A stretch of DNA of 64,000 bases from Paraphoma chrysanthemicola. Lineage: Eukaryota; Ascomycota; Dothideomycetes; Pleosporales; Phaeosphaeriaceae. Positions within the stretch are counted from its first letter, which is position 1, and each line of letters begins with the position of its first letter. Position numbers and translations under genes: made by a program. The stretch is taken from positions 62,001 to 126,000 of the forward strand of contig JAGMWG010000030.1 of assembly GCA_020744225.1 (NCBI GenBank), written 5' to 3'. Shown in pieces: positions 10,968 to 22,257 of the stretch. Under the pieces are notes generated by a model. That model was not told the origin of the DNA and made no database searches. It worked only from the letters and a program-made list of their open reading frames with translations.

Positions 10968-11886
10968 GTTGAGCTCGTCTCGGCGTTCTAGCAAGCAGTT
11001 CTTCCTTTTAGTTTCACCGAATTTAAGGGAATGGAAAGATTTCAATTGTTCATTCTAACTTATATACTTGAAATCTCATCAGTGGCACTGATTAGCTTAG
11101 TGCGTTATGGCACATTCCACTCCTTCATGTCGACTTTACGGTTTAACATAATTGTAGTCATTGTCTCGCCTGAAGCCTAATCTTGCAGATTCATTGAGTA
11201 GTTGATGACAGGACAAGCCTAACATTGCAATGTCAGCAAGAAACGATGAAGGCATGTAAGCACACAAGTCCGTTGTATTAAATACATCTAATGCACACAC
11301 CGACTTAGCGGGTATGATGGTGAATTACGAAATACTGTATATGAAGCAGTATCATCTTCTGAGTAGCATAAGCAGAATTCCAAGCAGATATGTGCAGCGC
11401 CCATCCTTGTACGGCGGAGGACCCAGTGGCACATTAACGCGATCACAATCAATGACATCGGCCGATACTCTAGGGATACTTCTTTCAGACCCTGTACCTG
11501 TCGGAACGATGCCCCATATTATTACAATGTTTCGCTTCTCTCGTCAGCACTGTCTGCGCAGGCATCACGCGACTGCCGAAGTGTGACTAGCGTGCGACGT
11601 AGTGTATAATGTGCGTCTGATGCTTTCTTGAATCATAAGTCCAAGATCTGAAGGACGAAGGTATGACCCCGTCGTCTTGCAGCTGGTGTCATCGTCCAAG
11701 AGAGGATAACCACCTCTGGAGAATACCACAACTACGAGTTACCTTCCAGCAAGTGTCATCCACCCTGCGTTGATGACTCCGATGCTGACCTCGACTGACG
11801 ACCTCTGGATCCTGTACCACAACACATTCTTGACGTTTCGACGCTGACTCGAATACCCACGCAAAACTCTTCTGAATCTATCAATC
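10968..11886. other. Intergenic region between the P450 and the secreted protein gene
   Basis: I see no coding or RNA gene. The stretch should hold the promoter of the minus-strand P450 and that of the plus-strand secreted protein gene. No regulatory site can be named with confidence. Confidence 0.4.
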
Positions 11887-12313
11887 ATGCGCCTGAATTG
11901 CTTAGTGACAACGAGTTCCGTGATCGCTATGGTACGAGCTAGATGCTATGAGTTGACCACTGACATCTACGGTCAGAGCATGGCTGGCGCGGAAGCAGCC
12001 GTCGGTGAGTTCTGTGCTTATGACTTGTCCGGTTACTTCACAGAGAGCCAGATCAAATACCGCTGTCTGCAGCTGCCTAGGAACAAAGTAGAGTTCTGGG
12101 TGGGTTGGAAGGGCAACGGTGCCTGGACACTGAACATTGAAGACTGTAAGCAGCGGCTCACAAATGAAATCAACGCTTGCACCCTCGGTGGGGAAGATAC
12201 GATAGCTGACTGGTTTTTTCGGTGAGCACTCATACGTTCCTCGGAGCTCATATCGCGCAGATGTATCTAATGACCCAAGTAGCGTCGACTCAAACTGGGG
12301 ATCGTGCGACTAA
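11887..12313 (+). CDS. Small secreted cysteine-containing protein (effector-like), one intron
   Basis: Exon 1 (11887-12221) and exon 2 (12283-12313) join in phase to 121 residues. The intron (61 bp) has GTGAGC at its start, a CTAATGAC branch-like site and a TAG acceptor. Splicing restores the C-terminus WFFRVDSNWGSCD, which matches the ending of a recurrent class of small fungal secreted proteins (W-x-F-R-x-D-x-N-x-G-x-C). The first 18 residues look like a signal peptide with a plausible cleavage after MVRA. Conserved-looking parts are LSGYF, KVEFWVGW and NIEDC-x4-TNEINAC. The small size, secretion signal and Cys pattern fit an effector-type or surface protein. Function is unknown. Confidence 0.68.
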
Positions 12314-13609
12314 ATGGCAAGTCCAAATACAGTAGTAATGTCAAAAAACAAGGAGGGAACGTCATAGCTGCAGGTCAAGGGAATTCACCTATGTTAGACA
12401 GTAGTAACTAAATCTCAAAACGATGAAGAGTCGCATCCAAATAATTGTATGTCCGTACAAAATAACATTGACCTGTTGACTCAGTACCATGCGCATTGGG
12501 CATGGCAAGCGTGACAAGTTTCACTTAGAACGACAAAATTACGTTGATGGATGAGTGCTAACTTGTGCACCATTGAGTGCACGCAAATATTGGTGTGGCT
12601 GCAAGCATTCTTAATCGCTCTAAAAGCCTTTAAGCTAATTATGCATGAAGTGTATGAACTTAAACAATAAGTTCAACGATATTCTCAATGTGAGACTGCA
12701 CCTCTAGAAATTCCGTGACCGTAACTTAATGAGTGCTCGTTTATAATTCTGGACGAAGCAACGATGGGTGTAGTCGCAAGCACTTTGCGAAGTTCCCCAA
12801 CACAGCCACAAGTGAAATATCTGGAGTTGCTAGATTACAGTATCATCATCGCTGTGCCCTTCTCCCGTCGGTACAAAGCATCTGATAACGACACGGCCTC
12901 ACCGGTGGTCTTCCCCAGTACCGTCATCCAAGTGCTTTGTCTCCGTTAGTGCAAAAGCATATCAGTGTGGCGCCACGCACGACCTGAGTTTAATTTAGAA
13001 TCAAGGTCGAGAAGAACTTGACGTGGGTTTGCTGCGCACAATAATCTAAGCAAAAGTAAGGGACAGTCAGCAGCAGTCTTGCTACCTTCGGAAAGCGGCT
13101 AGCTGACAGACAAGCAGACGCTACCAACAATGTCGCATTTTCGAGAGAAGGCCCAGGATCGTCCTCAGCCAAAACAACACGTCATGACAGCTCCTTGCAG
13201 AATACCAATGCGTTGTCAAGGACTAGTCGATGTAACAGGACTCGAGCAGCTGCAAAACGTTCTTCGTGAGATGGCTCGAGAGGAGAATTGGGCACAGGGC
13301 TATTCAACGGGAGTACCCTTGGTGAAGAGGACACATGTGGAACACCTACACATGATTCTGGCCACTGCCTCTACCTCAGAAGACTGAAGCAGCACTGATT
13401 AAGCAAGTCATGAAAGGATGTCAGTGTTTCGGCAAAGAGTTATGACTTATATCCTAAATGCTTAGCCACACGCAAGGAAGGACACTTTCAAGTTTGGAGA
13501 AGATTTCTCAACACTAGTTATTCAGTCGTGGTGCATCGAGGATAGTCCTGAATAGCATCTCGACACGTCTAACATCGTTGTCCTCCTCTCTTTACCAGGG
13601 GTAGCGAGC
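12314..13609. other. Intergenic region
   Basis: No supported gene. Frames at 12764-12949 and 13130-13387 are short and lack recognisable features. The last few hundred bases before 13610 probably contain the promoter of the second P450. Confidence 0.4.
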
Positions 13610-15231
13610 ATGATGCTACACAGTAATTCTCCTACGATGCTAGCAGCAGTACAAAGATTTACTCAATCACTACTTCTTCTCTACATACTCTATCTGGTTC
13701 GTACCTTTATCTACTATCGTGCTCTTGCTGGAATACCCTGCGCACACCATACGAGCCGCTTCAGCTCTCTGTGGATCTTGTGGCAAAGATATAAAGGCAT
13801 CGAAAGAGAGATCGATGCCGTAGTCACGGCACATCGTCGCCATGGACCGGTGGTTCGGCTGGGGCAAAGCGAAATTAGCGTGGCGAGTTTGGATGCTGCG
13901 ACTGCTTTCGCACAAGGTGCGACATTGGAGAAATCAAGCTGGTATCTGCCGTTCGCAAACTTCAGGTATTTCGCAAGGCGCTCGTCAAGTCTTCAGCCAG
14001 TTGACCCATCAAGGCACCATAACTGCATGTCTAGCCTTGATGCTCGCTCGCACACAGCCCGCCGTCGTCGGGTAACTCGGCCCTACCTCCAGCACACCAT
14101 ACAGAAGTCGAAAAGAACGCACGCAATCATGGTCAAAGTTCTCTATGATCGGTTCGGGCCCCAACTGTCGACTACCGCTGTCATCGATGCCCTTCCTCTC
14201 TGCTTTGCCACGGTCATGGATGTCGTTAGCGCGCATGTGTTTGGCCTCGCGATAGCACCGAACCTGACAGGTAACAGAACCGAGAGAATCAGTTATCTAG
14301 AGGCATTTAAGAACGATAACGCACCAAGATCAATGTTCTGGGCGCAGGAGATACCGTCATTGCACTACCTGTTTGCGCGCACGAGGTGGGCAAGGAAGAC
14401 TGAGTCATATCTGGAGGCGGAGATTCTGCGGCTCTGTGAACGGGCCGAGGCTGTGCTGATCGAGGGGGTAGCACACGACGTCGAGTCGCCCATGCTTCCT
14501 GGCTTGTACCGTTCCTTGAGACAAGCCTCAATGCAATCCGCATGGACTGAGAACTACAATCAGCTCGAGATTGCGAGCGAAGTACTCGATCATCTAAAAG
14601 CCACGGGTGAGGTGTTGAGCATTGCCCTTCTCTACGCTTTATATGAGTTGTCTAAAAATCAACAAATGCAGACGCAGCTGCGGTCAGAGGTGCGCAAGTC
14701 ATGGGGTCGGACTGAAGGGGAACGACGGTATCTACCATCCTCAGAGAGTCTCGATAGATCATCCTTCCTTGACGCTGTCGTCTGCGAGACGTTGCGCCTT
14801 CGCCCCACCATTCCAGACGGCCAGCCCCGACTCAATAAAAGCACCAGCACGGCCATACACGGAATTAAAATACCTGTGAATGTACGCATCAGTACGTACT
14901 CTTATGTTTTGCACCACGACGAGGCCGTTTTCGAGAACGCACACGAATTCGACCCGCATCGATGGGCTGGTCTTGACCGGAATAAGCACCTGTGGGCGTA
15001 CAGCGTTGGCGCTCGTGCGTGCCTAGGAAAGCACATGGCTACGTTAGGTAGGCATTTGATGCAACGTTGCGACGGCTAAGGCTGATGTTCATAGTGTTGA
15101 AAAGCATGTTATCTTTCATTTACACCTTCTACGAAACGAGGGTTGTTGATGACTCCATGTGGCGACGATCGAGTGGACACTTTGCAAGACTGGACGACGC
15201 TCTAATGCTGAGCTTCACAAGAGTGGATTGA
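13610..15231 (+). CDS. Second cytochrome P450, two introns, atypical I-helix
   Basis: Three exons (13610-13965, 14035-15047, 15095-15231) give 501 residues. Intron 1 (69 bp) contains no in-frame stop and is a multiple of three, so it can be mistaken for coding. Removing it brings the PFANF part next to RSHTARRRRVTRPY, the usual C-helix layout. Intron 2 (47 bp) restores the helix after the haem loop. Features in order are an N-terminal anchor (LLLLYILYLVRTFIYY), the I-helix region EVLDHLKATGEVLSIAL, the K-helix CETLRLRP (ExxR), FDPHRW and the haem loop SVGARACLGK with the Cys ligand. The I-helix has ATGEVL where AGxDTT/AGxETT is usual, so the proton-relay Thr is missing. The haem-loop Phe is Ser. 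It may have an unusual reaction or be relaxing. Confidence 0.85.
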
Positions 15232-15564
15232 TTTGGGTCAGGGTTGGTAAGCAATATCCACATCTGACTAACTTAGGACTGGTATGCAAATTATTGCCTA
15301 ACGAGCTTGCTGCATCCATAAGATTCAAGTAACAAGCAATACTCATCGTCTTTCTCGTCTGGCATAAAAAGGAACGAAGTCACATGTTTGTGGCTACGTT
15401 GCAGTACGATGAAAGTTGTATGCACAATGTGGCCACGATCAGACTTTAGTAGTAGGAATTGAGCTCTCTTACACCCTCATAGAACTCTCGTTCGCTAGAC
15501 AGTGAATGCTAGCTATAACTTGGATCCAGTGCGGACTGCTGAACATTCGGCAATTTGTAGCGAA

Positions 15565-16970
15565 CGACCTGTAACGTCCATCCCTGCGTAACGGGACACC
15601 CTGTGTAGCGGGACGCCACAGACACTCCCCGACATGACAAACTCAAGAACAGGTCATAACAATAGATATTCTCGGAATAGTAACTTTACGCTACAAAGTC
15701 TGTTCTCTCCTAATTTCTTGTAGAAATAAGTTCAGCTCACCGTGCAATACGACAATTTGCTATGAGCGCCACGCGACCGCCTCGCTTTGGCTGGCGGTTG
15801 GTGCGTCGAAAGACCATGCATCTTGTCGAAAGTCCATCAGCTTACAGCTTGTTATATCATCATCCTATCCCGAGCACTGCACTGGCGCTCGAGAGGTTAG
15901 GTTGTCGTGCTTCTGTGGTAATTCCAAGTCCACCTGCTAGAAGGGCGAGAGAAGGAGGACCCGCACACCAAGCTTAAAGCAGCTTAGCTGTAACCTATCG
16001 CTGCTGACACTAGATCTGCGGCTGTGTGGCTGTACAGCACTTTTGCCAAGCGCTCCCGGACACCTGAAAACCGGCTCGGATTGGGAGCAGTGCTGGGTTT
16101 GACGGCCCTGGCGTATAGCTCATGTCGACGAACAACACCCAGCACCCAAACCGTAATCAGCATCCGATACAGCCATTGTGCAACTTCGAGGCGCAGTGCA
16201 ATGCACGATCATAGCTATCGTGAACGCTTACATGCCATAGAGATAAACCGTAGCGCCGCCCTCCAGCTCCGCAGGCCCGCCGTTAATCCCTCGTCCGACC
16301 CACCACGTCCTCGTCTCGGGCACACTACAACCGATACTTATACTTAAACAATGGCCGGATATCGCTTCAGCTCGTTGAAGGAGAATATCACGAGTTAGGT
16401 GGCGGCTAACGAATAGGCTGGGCAGGTCTCACTCAGCGGGGATGGCTGCAGACAGATGCAGAATACCAAGATCCGAATCTACGCTTTGGTAAGCGGAGTG
16501 CGTGTCTCTGGAAGAACCCCGTCGTTGCACGCATACACACAAGTGGGAAGGGTCTGCCTATCTGGGGGATACATCTGTCGTACAGTCATACAACAAATGG
16601 GATCTTGCATGAGCACTGCAATCATTAGGGCTGTAAAGAAGTGCTTCGATTTGATCGCTGAGGGTGGTAAGGAGTTTGGTCGTCGATGCTCATGAGCGCT
16701 TGGTAGGGCAGAGCAAGGATCTGGTGGTAGCTATGCTCAGCAAGGTATCACGCTGTCTTAAGGCTGCATGCTGTCCTGTTATCGAGAATGACCCATCTAT
16801 CGCTTCACAATGCTACCCAGCGCGGACGTTTATGGCAGGGTCATAGCCGGTGCGGGCTAGCCACCCTCACTGCTAGCGGTGGCAACATGTCACCTCGGAC
16901 GACGCCACCACGTTGACAGATCTTCGAGATACCACTTCTCGAAGTACTCTCCAAGTACCAGCAACGAATA
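15565..16970 (-). repeat. Dispersed repeat copy 1, inverted
   Basis: The segment matches, on the opposite strand, two other places. Its 15565-16310 part matches 27400-28175, sharing for example GTAACGGGACACC and the words around AGCTCATGTCGACGAACA. Its 16660-16970 part matches 20440-20720, sharing GAGTACTTCGAGAAGTGG, CTCGAAGATCTGTCAACGTG and TAGCCCGCACCGGCTATGA on the other strand. No long coding frame is present. Identity looks moderate with small indels. The terminal ACGGGACACC/GGACGTTA words may mark one end of a transposable element of unknown class. Confidence 0.7.
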
Positions 16971-17892
16971 TCTGAATTACTTTCACAGAACGTTAGATTA
17001 GAAAGGTATTGCTAATCCATTTTATGCGTATATTTCCCTAAAGTTAAACTCATGCTAACTAGTCGACTACTCTAGTCATGATCATCTATCCAAGGTCAGA
17101 GCGCCGATGTCTACTTGCTCCGCCTCCCATCTAGTAAATGCCATTAAGGAAGATATATAATGTCAATATTCTTATCGTGAAATGCATGGTGCTGCCTTTA
17201 AGACCTCTTAAAAAAAATCCGCAAAGTTATAGAGCTGTATTTGTTGACTCATCTTTTTATGGCTAACGAACTCTTGTGGATAAGTTCTTGAGGGAGAAAC
17301 TGGTCGTGGTTATGGTACTATCTACCGACCCGTCGACGCCGTTTCTCGCCTCTTCAGCAATGCACCCCGTGTAATCGTGGCCAAAATGGTTTGGTATCAT
17401 CTAGGAGCCTCAAAAAGGCAGATTGATTATGAAATGGTGAATCCCCTCTCTTGCAGGCCGCTCTAATCCTAAGGTCAGGGATTCCGAGAATTTCTCCGGT
17501 GGTCGTTACGGCCGTGAATATCTTTATTCGCACTAACGCACGTGATGTCAGCTTACATAGGTTGGTACCAAGACGTATTTCTTAAGCTATCCCTTTTATG
17601 AAACCCTTAGCACGTAGATTTTGTTTCTTTCCCTATGTTGCATCATGTTTGGTTCCTCACCTTTTAAATCGACGCCAAATACGTATGCAGATCGAAACAG
17701 AATACTTTACGACTACACAATCACTTATCTCGTTCGCGTTGCTACACCGGATCATCATCGCAGGTTACCAAGACTCTGCGGGAAACCATAGGTTAGGGCA
17801 CCGCTAGGCTGCAGCGCAACACATAAGCCGCGCCACGGACCCTCCGGTGCGTTCAACTCTCCCATTTTTCTGTTAACCTTGACCACTAGAAA
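16971..17892. other. AT-rich intergenic region before a HET gene
   Basis: No gene was recognised. The base composition becomes visibly richer in A and T than the P450 region, and this continues through the next gene. The promoter of the HET gene at 17893 should lie in the last few hundred bases. Confidence 0.4.
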
Positions 17893-20046
17893 ATGCCCTG
17901 CTATTTATGCCATTCGATTCTAAATCAAGTCATCTCCAAGCAGCAAAAACCATTTCATCGAACACTCGCCTCTCTCCGCCAATCAGCCAATCAAAAGTGC
18001 CCAATATGCGGATACCTCCTTGAGCTCAGGCCTCAAACACAGGTGAATATTACAACCAGCTCGCATGAGCAGATTGCATATGGTAATGCATAATTACATC
18101 AAGGTTATCGAATACACTTTTTCTGAATCTCGAGACAACTGCGGTATACCACAAGTTAGCTTCCGGACCCGCTCAGGAGAGCATATTGCCGACTTATACC
18201 TCGGGGATCACAGTATATGCACTGCTGTTCTGTCAAACCGAATTCATAATTCAACTGACTATTACAGATATTAAATGCCCACCCCCGGGCACAAGCACAA
18301 GTTGCGAAGAGACTATGAACTTGGCCCGAGATTGGTTGAACACTTGCCTCCTCAGCCACGAACTTTGCTCATCTTCTAAGCATTCAGAAGCAAAATCGAC
18401 AGATTTTTACCCATCGAGACTAGTATACGTCTCAAACGAAAGAAATTGTCGCCTGTTGGAATCAGAGTCTTTACCAATTCCTTTAGAATATCTAACTTTA
18501 AGTCATTGCTGGGGTCAAGAAAAATTCTTTACTCTAATCAACAGTAATTTAGAAGACCTAAAAGATGATATACCTGTAGGAAAACTTCCAAGCGTGTTTC
18601 AAGATGCCTTGTCAGTCACATTGCGACTGGGATACAACTTCATATGGATCGACAGCATATGCATCATACAGGATTCAAGGCAAGATTGGACCGTGGAATC
18701 AACTCGCATGGGATCGGTATACAAGAACTCAACATGCACGCTTGCTGCTACTGGATTTCCAAACGGAAGCTACGGTCTCTACAGCACTCGAGACCCTACC
18801 CTTGTTTGGCCATTCAAGTTGAAGGTCAACCCGCAGAACTGGAATCGGGAAATGCAGCAAACGGATCTTGTTCAATATGGCTATTTTCCAGACATATGGC
18901 AACATGAAATAGAGAGATCGCCGCTGTATGAACGAGGGTGGGTGGTCCAGGAGCGAGTATTGAGCCCTCGGATTTTACACTTCACGAAGACTCAAATTTA
19001 TTGGGAATGCTCTCAGAACCGCTGTTCTGAGGTGTACCCTTCCCGGATATACACACAATCTCAAATTGGAGCCAGCCCTATGAATCCTACAGCACATATT
19101 GACTGCAAAACCTTATCCGTGTCTACTGGACGCTGGAATCACGAATCCCATAGAGAAACCAATCCAAGTATCTTCCAGTTAGGCTACATGAATGCTATTG
19201 TTGTAGCACATTCTAGAAGTAAATTGTCTTACCCTTCTGATAAGCTTATCTCAATCACTGGGATAGTAAAGGAGCTACAAACACTTTTCAAGGATACTGC
19301 AACTGCTGGAATATTCCATAAACAGCTTCCGTTATCACTTCTTTGGTCAGTCAGTTGTCCAACGATACGCCGCCCAGAATATAACGCGCCAACATGGTCG
19401 TGGACGTCCATGGACGGTCTTATTGACCCATTCCTCGGAACAAACTTATCCGGAGGTCTACTAGACGGCATGCCTTATATTCAATCTATAGCTCATGTTA
19501 AGGTCCAGCCACCAACAAGAGACGCCACCGGGATGAGTAACGCGAGGCTACAAGTTCGAGGGCACATCTTCCGTGTGAAAAATATAAAGCAGGTAATGGG
19601 AATGAAGATGCCTAAAATGGGAGGGTCTTTTGAGAGACACGATATCGGTGATCACCAAAGCGTCCAGATTTTTGCAGACACTGAAGAATTCTTCATAATT
19701 ATCGAAGGAAATTGCCTCGCTTGTATGTAAACTCCATTTCTTTCTAGCCTTTTTGTTAGAATCATTCTTTACTTATTCCTTATACTTACAAAAAAAAGGC
19801 TTATACTTTATACCTCTTTGCGAAATATACTCCTCCATAGAGTATGAAATAGTCGGCCTCATTACTCTACGCCGTGATATGTTAAACGGCAAAATTGAAA
19901 GACTTGGGTTAATGTCGGTTATATTGAACTCGAAAGGATTTCCTCTTTTTCCAGGGTATAGTTTGACTGGTGCAAAAAATCCTTGGTGGAATATGGTACT
20001 AGAGGAGAGTGAGGATAGTTCTATGTCTAGACTTGAGATCATATAG
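17893..20046 (+). CDS. HET-domain protein, three introns
   Basis: Exons 17893-18042, 18104-18212, 18268-19722 and 19799-20046 join in frame to 653 residues. Introns are 61, 55 and 76 bp with GT-AG ends. The N-terminus has paired CxxC motifs (MPCYLCHS and KCPICGYLL) common in fungal HET proteins. The HET domain core is LEYLTLSHCWGQEKFFTL, FIWIDSICIIQDSRQDW and ERGWVVQERVLSPRILHF. The C-terminal exon (LYFIPLCEIY, then EIVGLITLRR) is the usual last beta element of the family. HET proteins mediate heterokaryon incompatibility or cell death on allorecognition. This particular role is inferred. The gene lies between inverted copies of the dispersed repeat. All parts appear intact. Confidence 0.87.
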
Positions 20047-20134
20047 GGAAAAACAGACGCCTCCTATACATACGCTAAAACTTAATGAGTCCCTAAGACA
20101 AAGCGGAGCAACGCCTAGACTATGGCTCATCTCA

Positions 20135-20242
20135 ACGCTGACCAGCGTCAGCAACCTGCCTCTCCTTTTCTATCAACAGCGTGAGTATGAAGCAGCTTTA
20201 CCCTTGTACGAGAGGGCTGCCCGCGGATACCAGTTAAGCTTG
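20135..20242 (+). pseudogene. Relic of a TPR-repeat (kinesin light chain-like) NLR
   Basis: A short frame reads TSVSNLPLLFYQQ, then EYEAALPLYERAARGY, a single TPR_10-type unit as found in NB-ARC/TPR proteins. No P-loop domain or further repeat surrounds it. It is a fragment left over from a lost gene. Confidence 0.6.
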
Positions 20243-20439
20243 GTGTTTAGCATCCTATCGCAGAAGCGTGCTCTCAGCATTACTCGGCCTGAAGATAGGC
20301 GATAACTAACTTAGTAATCTAGCGTTCTTCAATATCTGCTTGTGAAACCAGGGATTCGCACAGGCCAACGTATATGATCTTTTGCTCTATTATTCCTGTC
20401 CAATAGTTTGCTAATAGTAGTAAAGGACAATATGTACAT

Positions 20440-21560
20440 GAAAGGTACTTGGAGAGTACTTCGAGAAGTGGTATCTCGAAGATCTGTCAACGTGGTGACG
20501 TCGTCCGAGGTGACATTTTGCCACCGCTAACAGTGAGGGTGGCTAGCCCGCACCGGCTATGACCTTGCCATGAACATCGGCACTGGACGGCTTTGTGAAG
20601 AGATATAAGGGTCATTTCTGGTGGCAGAGGATGGCATTCAGCCCTAGGTAGCGTAATGCCTAGCCAAGCATAGCCGCCAGCACAGCTCTGCTCTACCGTA
20701 CCCAGCCATTACGAACATGAACCATCCGAACTCATAACCCTCAAAGGTCAAATTGAAGTAACTCTACAACCCTAAAGATTGCAGTGCTCATGTAAGGGCC
20801 CGTTCGTGGTATGACTGTGCGACAGCTCTATCACCGAAACATATCGAGCCTTTCCACCTTCATATGTGTTTGCAACGATGGCGTGCTGCCTGTGACATTA
20901 AACCCACTCGCCGAAGCGCAGGCTTCGATTTCCAGTGCCGCCCCACTCTATCCGACCACATAACTGTATTCCCTTTCAACGAGCCGAGACTAGATCTCGG
21001 CTGCTGCTTGGTCTAGGAATCGGCGCCGGTGGGCTCGAGAAGCAGGAGGACGTGGTGGCTTGAGCACGTCTTTCGTTCGGTCAGCGGAAGGGACAACGGC
21101 GAGTTTCGCAGCTTGAGGGCGACGTGAATGGCATGTGTCTATGTTACAAAAGTACGTATCGCTGTGCGTTGGACCGCATCTGGAAGTTGTACGATGGCGC
21201 TGTCGAGCGGTTTCGACGCTGAGACGCGTTGGCTGACTAAACAAGCGCCGAGCCTTTGAGTCGTAACGTGTTTTATCACTCCCCGGGCCACATCAGTCCT
21301 CGGGCCACCCCACCAAGATATGCCTTGATGAATTTCAAGATCTAGCACTGGTAAAGCACCTGTACAAGCAGAATAAGTCTATGTTTTCAGATATTTGACT
21401 GAGAGCTTTGACGCGTAGTAACAACTGACCGAAAAAAAAGCTTGGCGGTGATTTTGGTGAGGTGGCCCGAGGACTGATGTGGCCCGGGGATTGATAAAAC
21501 ACGTTAACACTGCTCCCAATCCTAAGTCGGATTTAGTGATATTCCGAGCGCTTGTGCGAC
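20440..21560 (+). repeat. Dispersed repeat copy 2, interrupted by a MITE
   Basis: This matches copy 1 in inverted orientation from 20440 to about 20720. It matches copy 3 (24440-25250) directly from about 20520 to 21240 and again at 21507-21560 (CACTGCTCCCAATCC). The gap between those blocks is a MITE at 21264-21506. No coding frame of the repeat itself is recognisable. It could extend toward 22255, where a GGGAGGGACGTTA word resembles the ends of copies 1 and 4. Confidence 0.7.
21264..21506. mobile_element. MITE with 53-bp terminal inverted repeats
   Basis: The ends 21264-21316 and 21454-21506 are inverted copies of each other with 51 of 53 positions the same by eye. Both begin TAACGTGTTTTATCA. 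The element begins and ends with TA, the target typical of Tc1/mariner/pogo elements. It is only about 243 bp and has no coding capacity. The inner TIR word GCCACC(C/T)CACCAA also occurs at the ends of the two pogo relics in this window, so a pogo transposase probably moved it. Copy 3 of the surrounding repeat lacks it. Confidence 0.85.
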
Positions 21561-21950
21561 CCGCACAGCCACATACCTCACAATAAAATACCCGCAGGTG
21601 AGACGTGCGGGGACAACCTCGCATTAGCCAGGATCGGTGATTCGCTTCCGCTGGAAGTACTAATCGCCGTGGCGACCCTGCATGAATTTGCCCGCGACAG
21701 CGCGCATAAGGCTGATGATGAATTCCGAGCATCAGAGGGAGGTTCTGAGGCTCGGACAAGGCTATTCTACGAAAATTTAGAGCGATAAAGGCTTGACGTT
21801 AGTGCTTTGGGGAGGGAAGTCTGTTACGCCACGAAAGAAGGCGCTGTACAATTCAGGCTCGGAGACGACGATGCAAATGTAACTTTTAGGGAGGAGTGGA
21901 TCATAGACATTCAGAATCAGCTACAACAGATTATATTCATAGAACTATAG
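21552..21950 (+). pseudogene. Unidentified broken reading frame
   Basis: One frame reads a protein-like sequence (IGDSLPLEVLIAVATLHEFA, ARTRLFYENLER), meets a TAA at about 21786, then carries on in frame (REVCYATKEGAVQFRLGDDD, TFREEWIIDIQNQLQQ) to TAG at 21948-21950. One stop inside an otherwise convincing frame suggests a gene remnant. I do not recognise the family. Confidence 0.35.
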
Positions 21951-22122
21951 CGATATTCGTTGTGCGCATAGGTTTTGCAGTTGCTGAAAGTCAAAGTACC
22001 CCTCATTTGTCTCGGCGGACAGGGTGTCTGTTGAGAATAGGAAGAAGAAGTGATGATTGTTCTTTCTACAAGCTGGAGACCTATATATACAGATTGATAG
22101 CTAGGAGAGTGTTTTAGGAACG

Positions 22123-22145
22123 GCTCATCACTGTTTGTGATGAGC
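22123..22145. repeat. Perfect 9-bp stem hairpin near a repeat end
   Basis: GCTCATCAC and GTGATGAGC are separated by TGTTT. A related CATCACCGTTTGTGAT word follows directly. It lies in the 3' region of a possible element that ends near 22255. Terminator or transposon-end roles are both possible. Confidence 0.45.
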
Positions 22146-22257
22146 TGTGATATCACATCACCGTTTGTGATTAGTCGTCACGTCACGTGACCTGGCATCC
22201 AACTAGGTGTGTGTGTCATAAACCAACAGTGTCTCGCCACGCAGGGAGGGACGTTAC

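Noticed and set aside
9203..15231. Biosynthetic gene cluster around the two P450 genes
   Set aside because: No backbone enzyme (PKS, NRPS, terpene synthase) lies nearby. The reductase at 32.7 kb is too far and separated by repeats.
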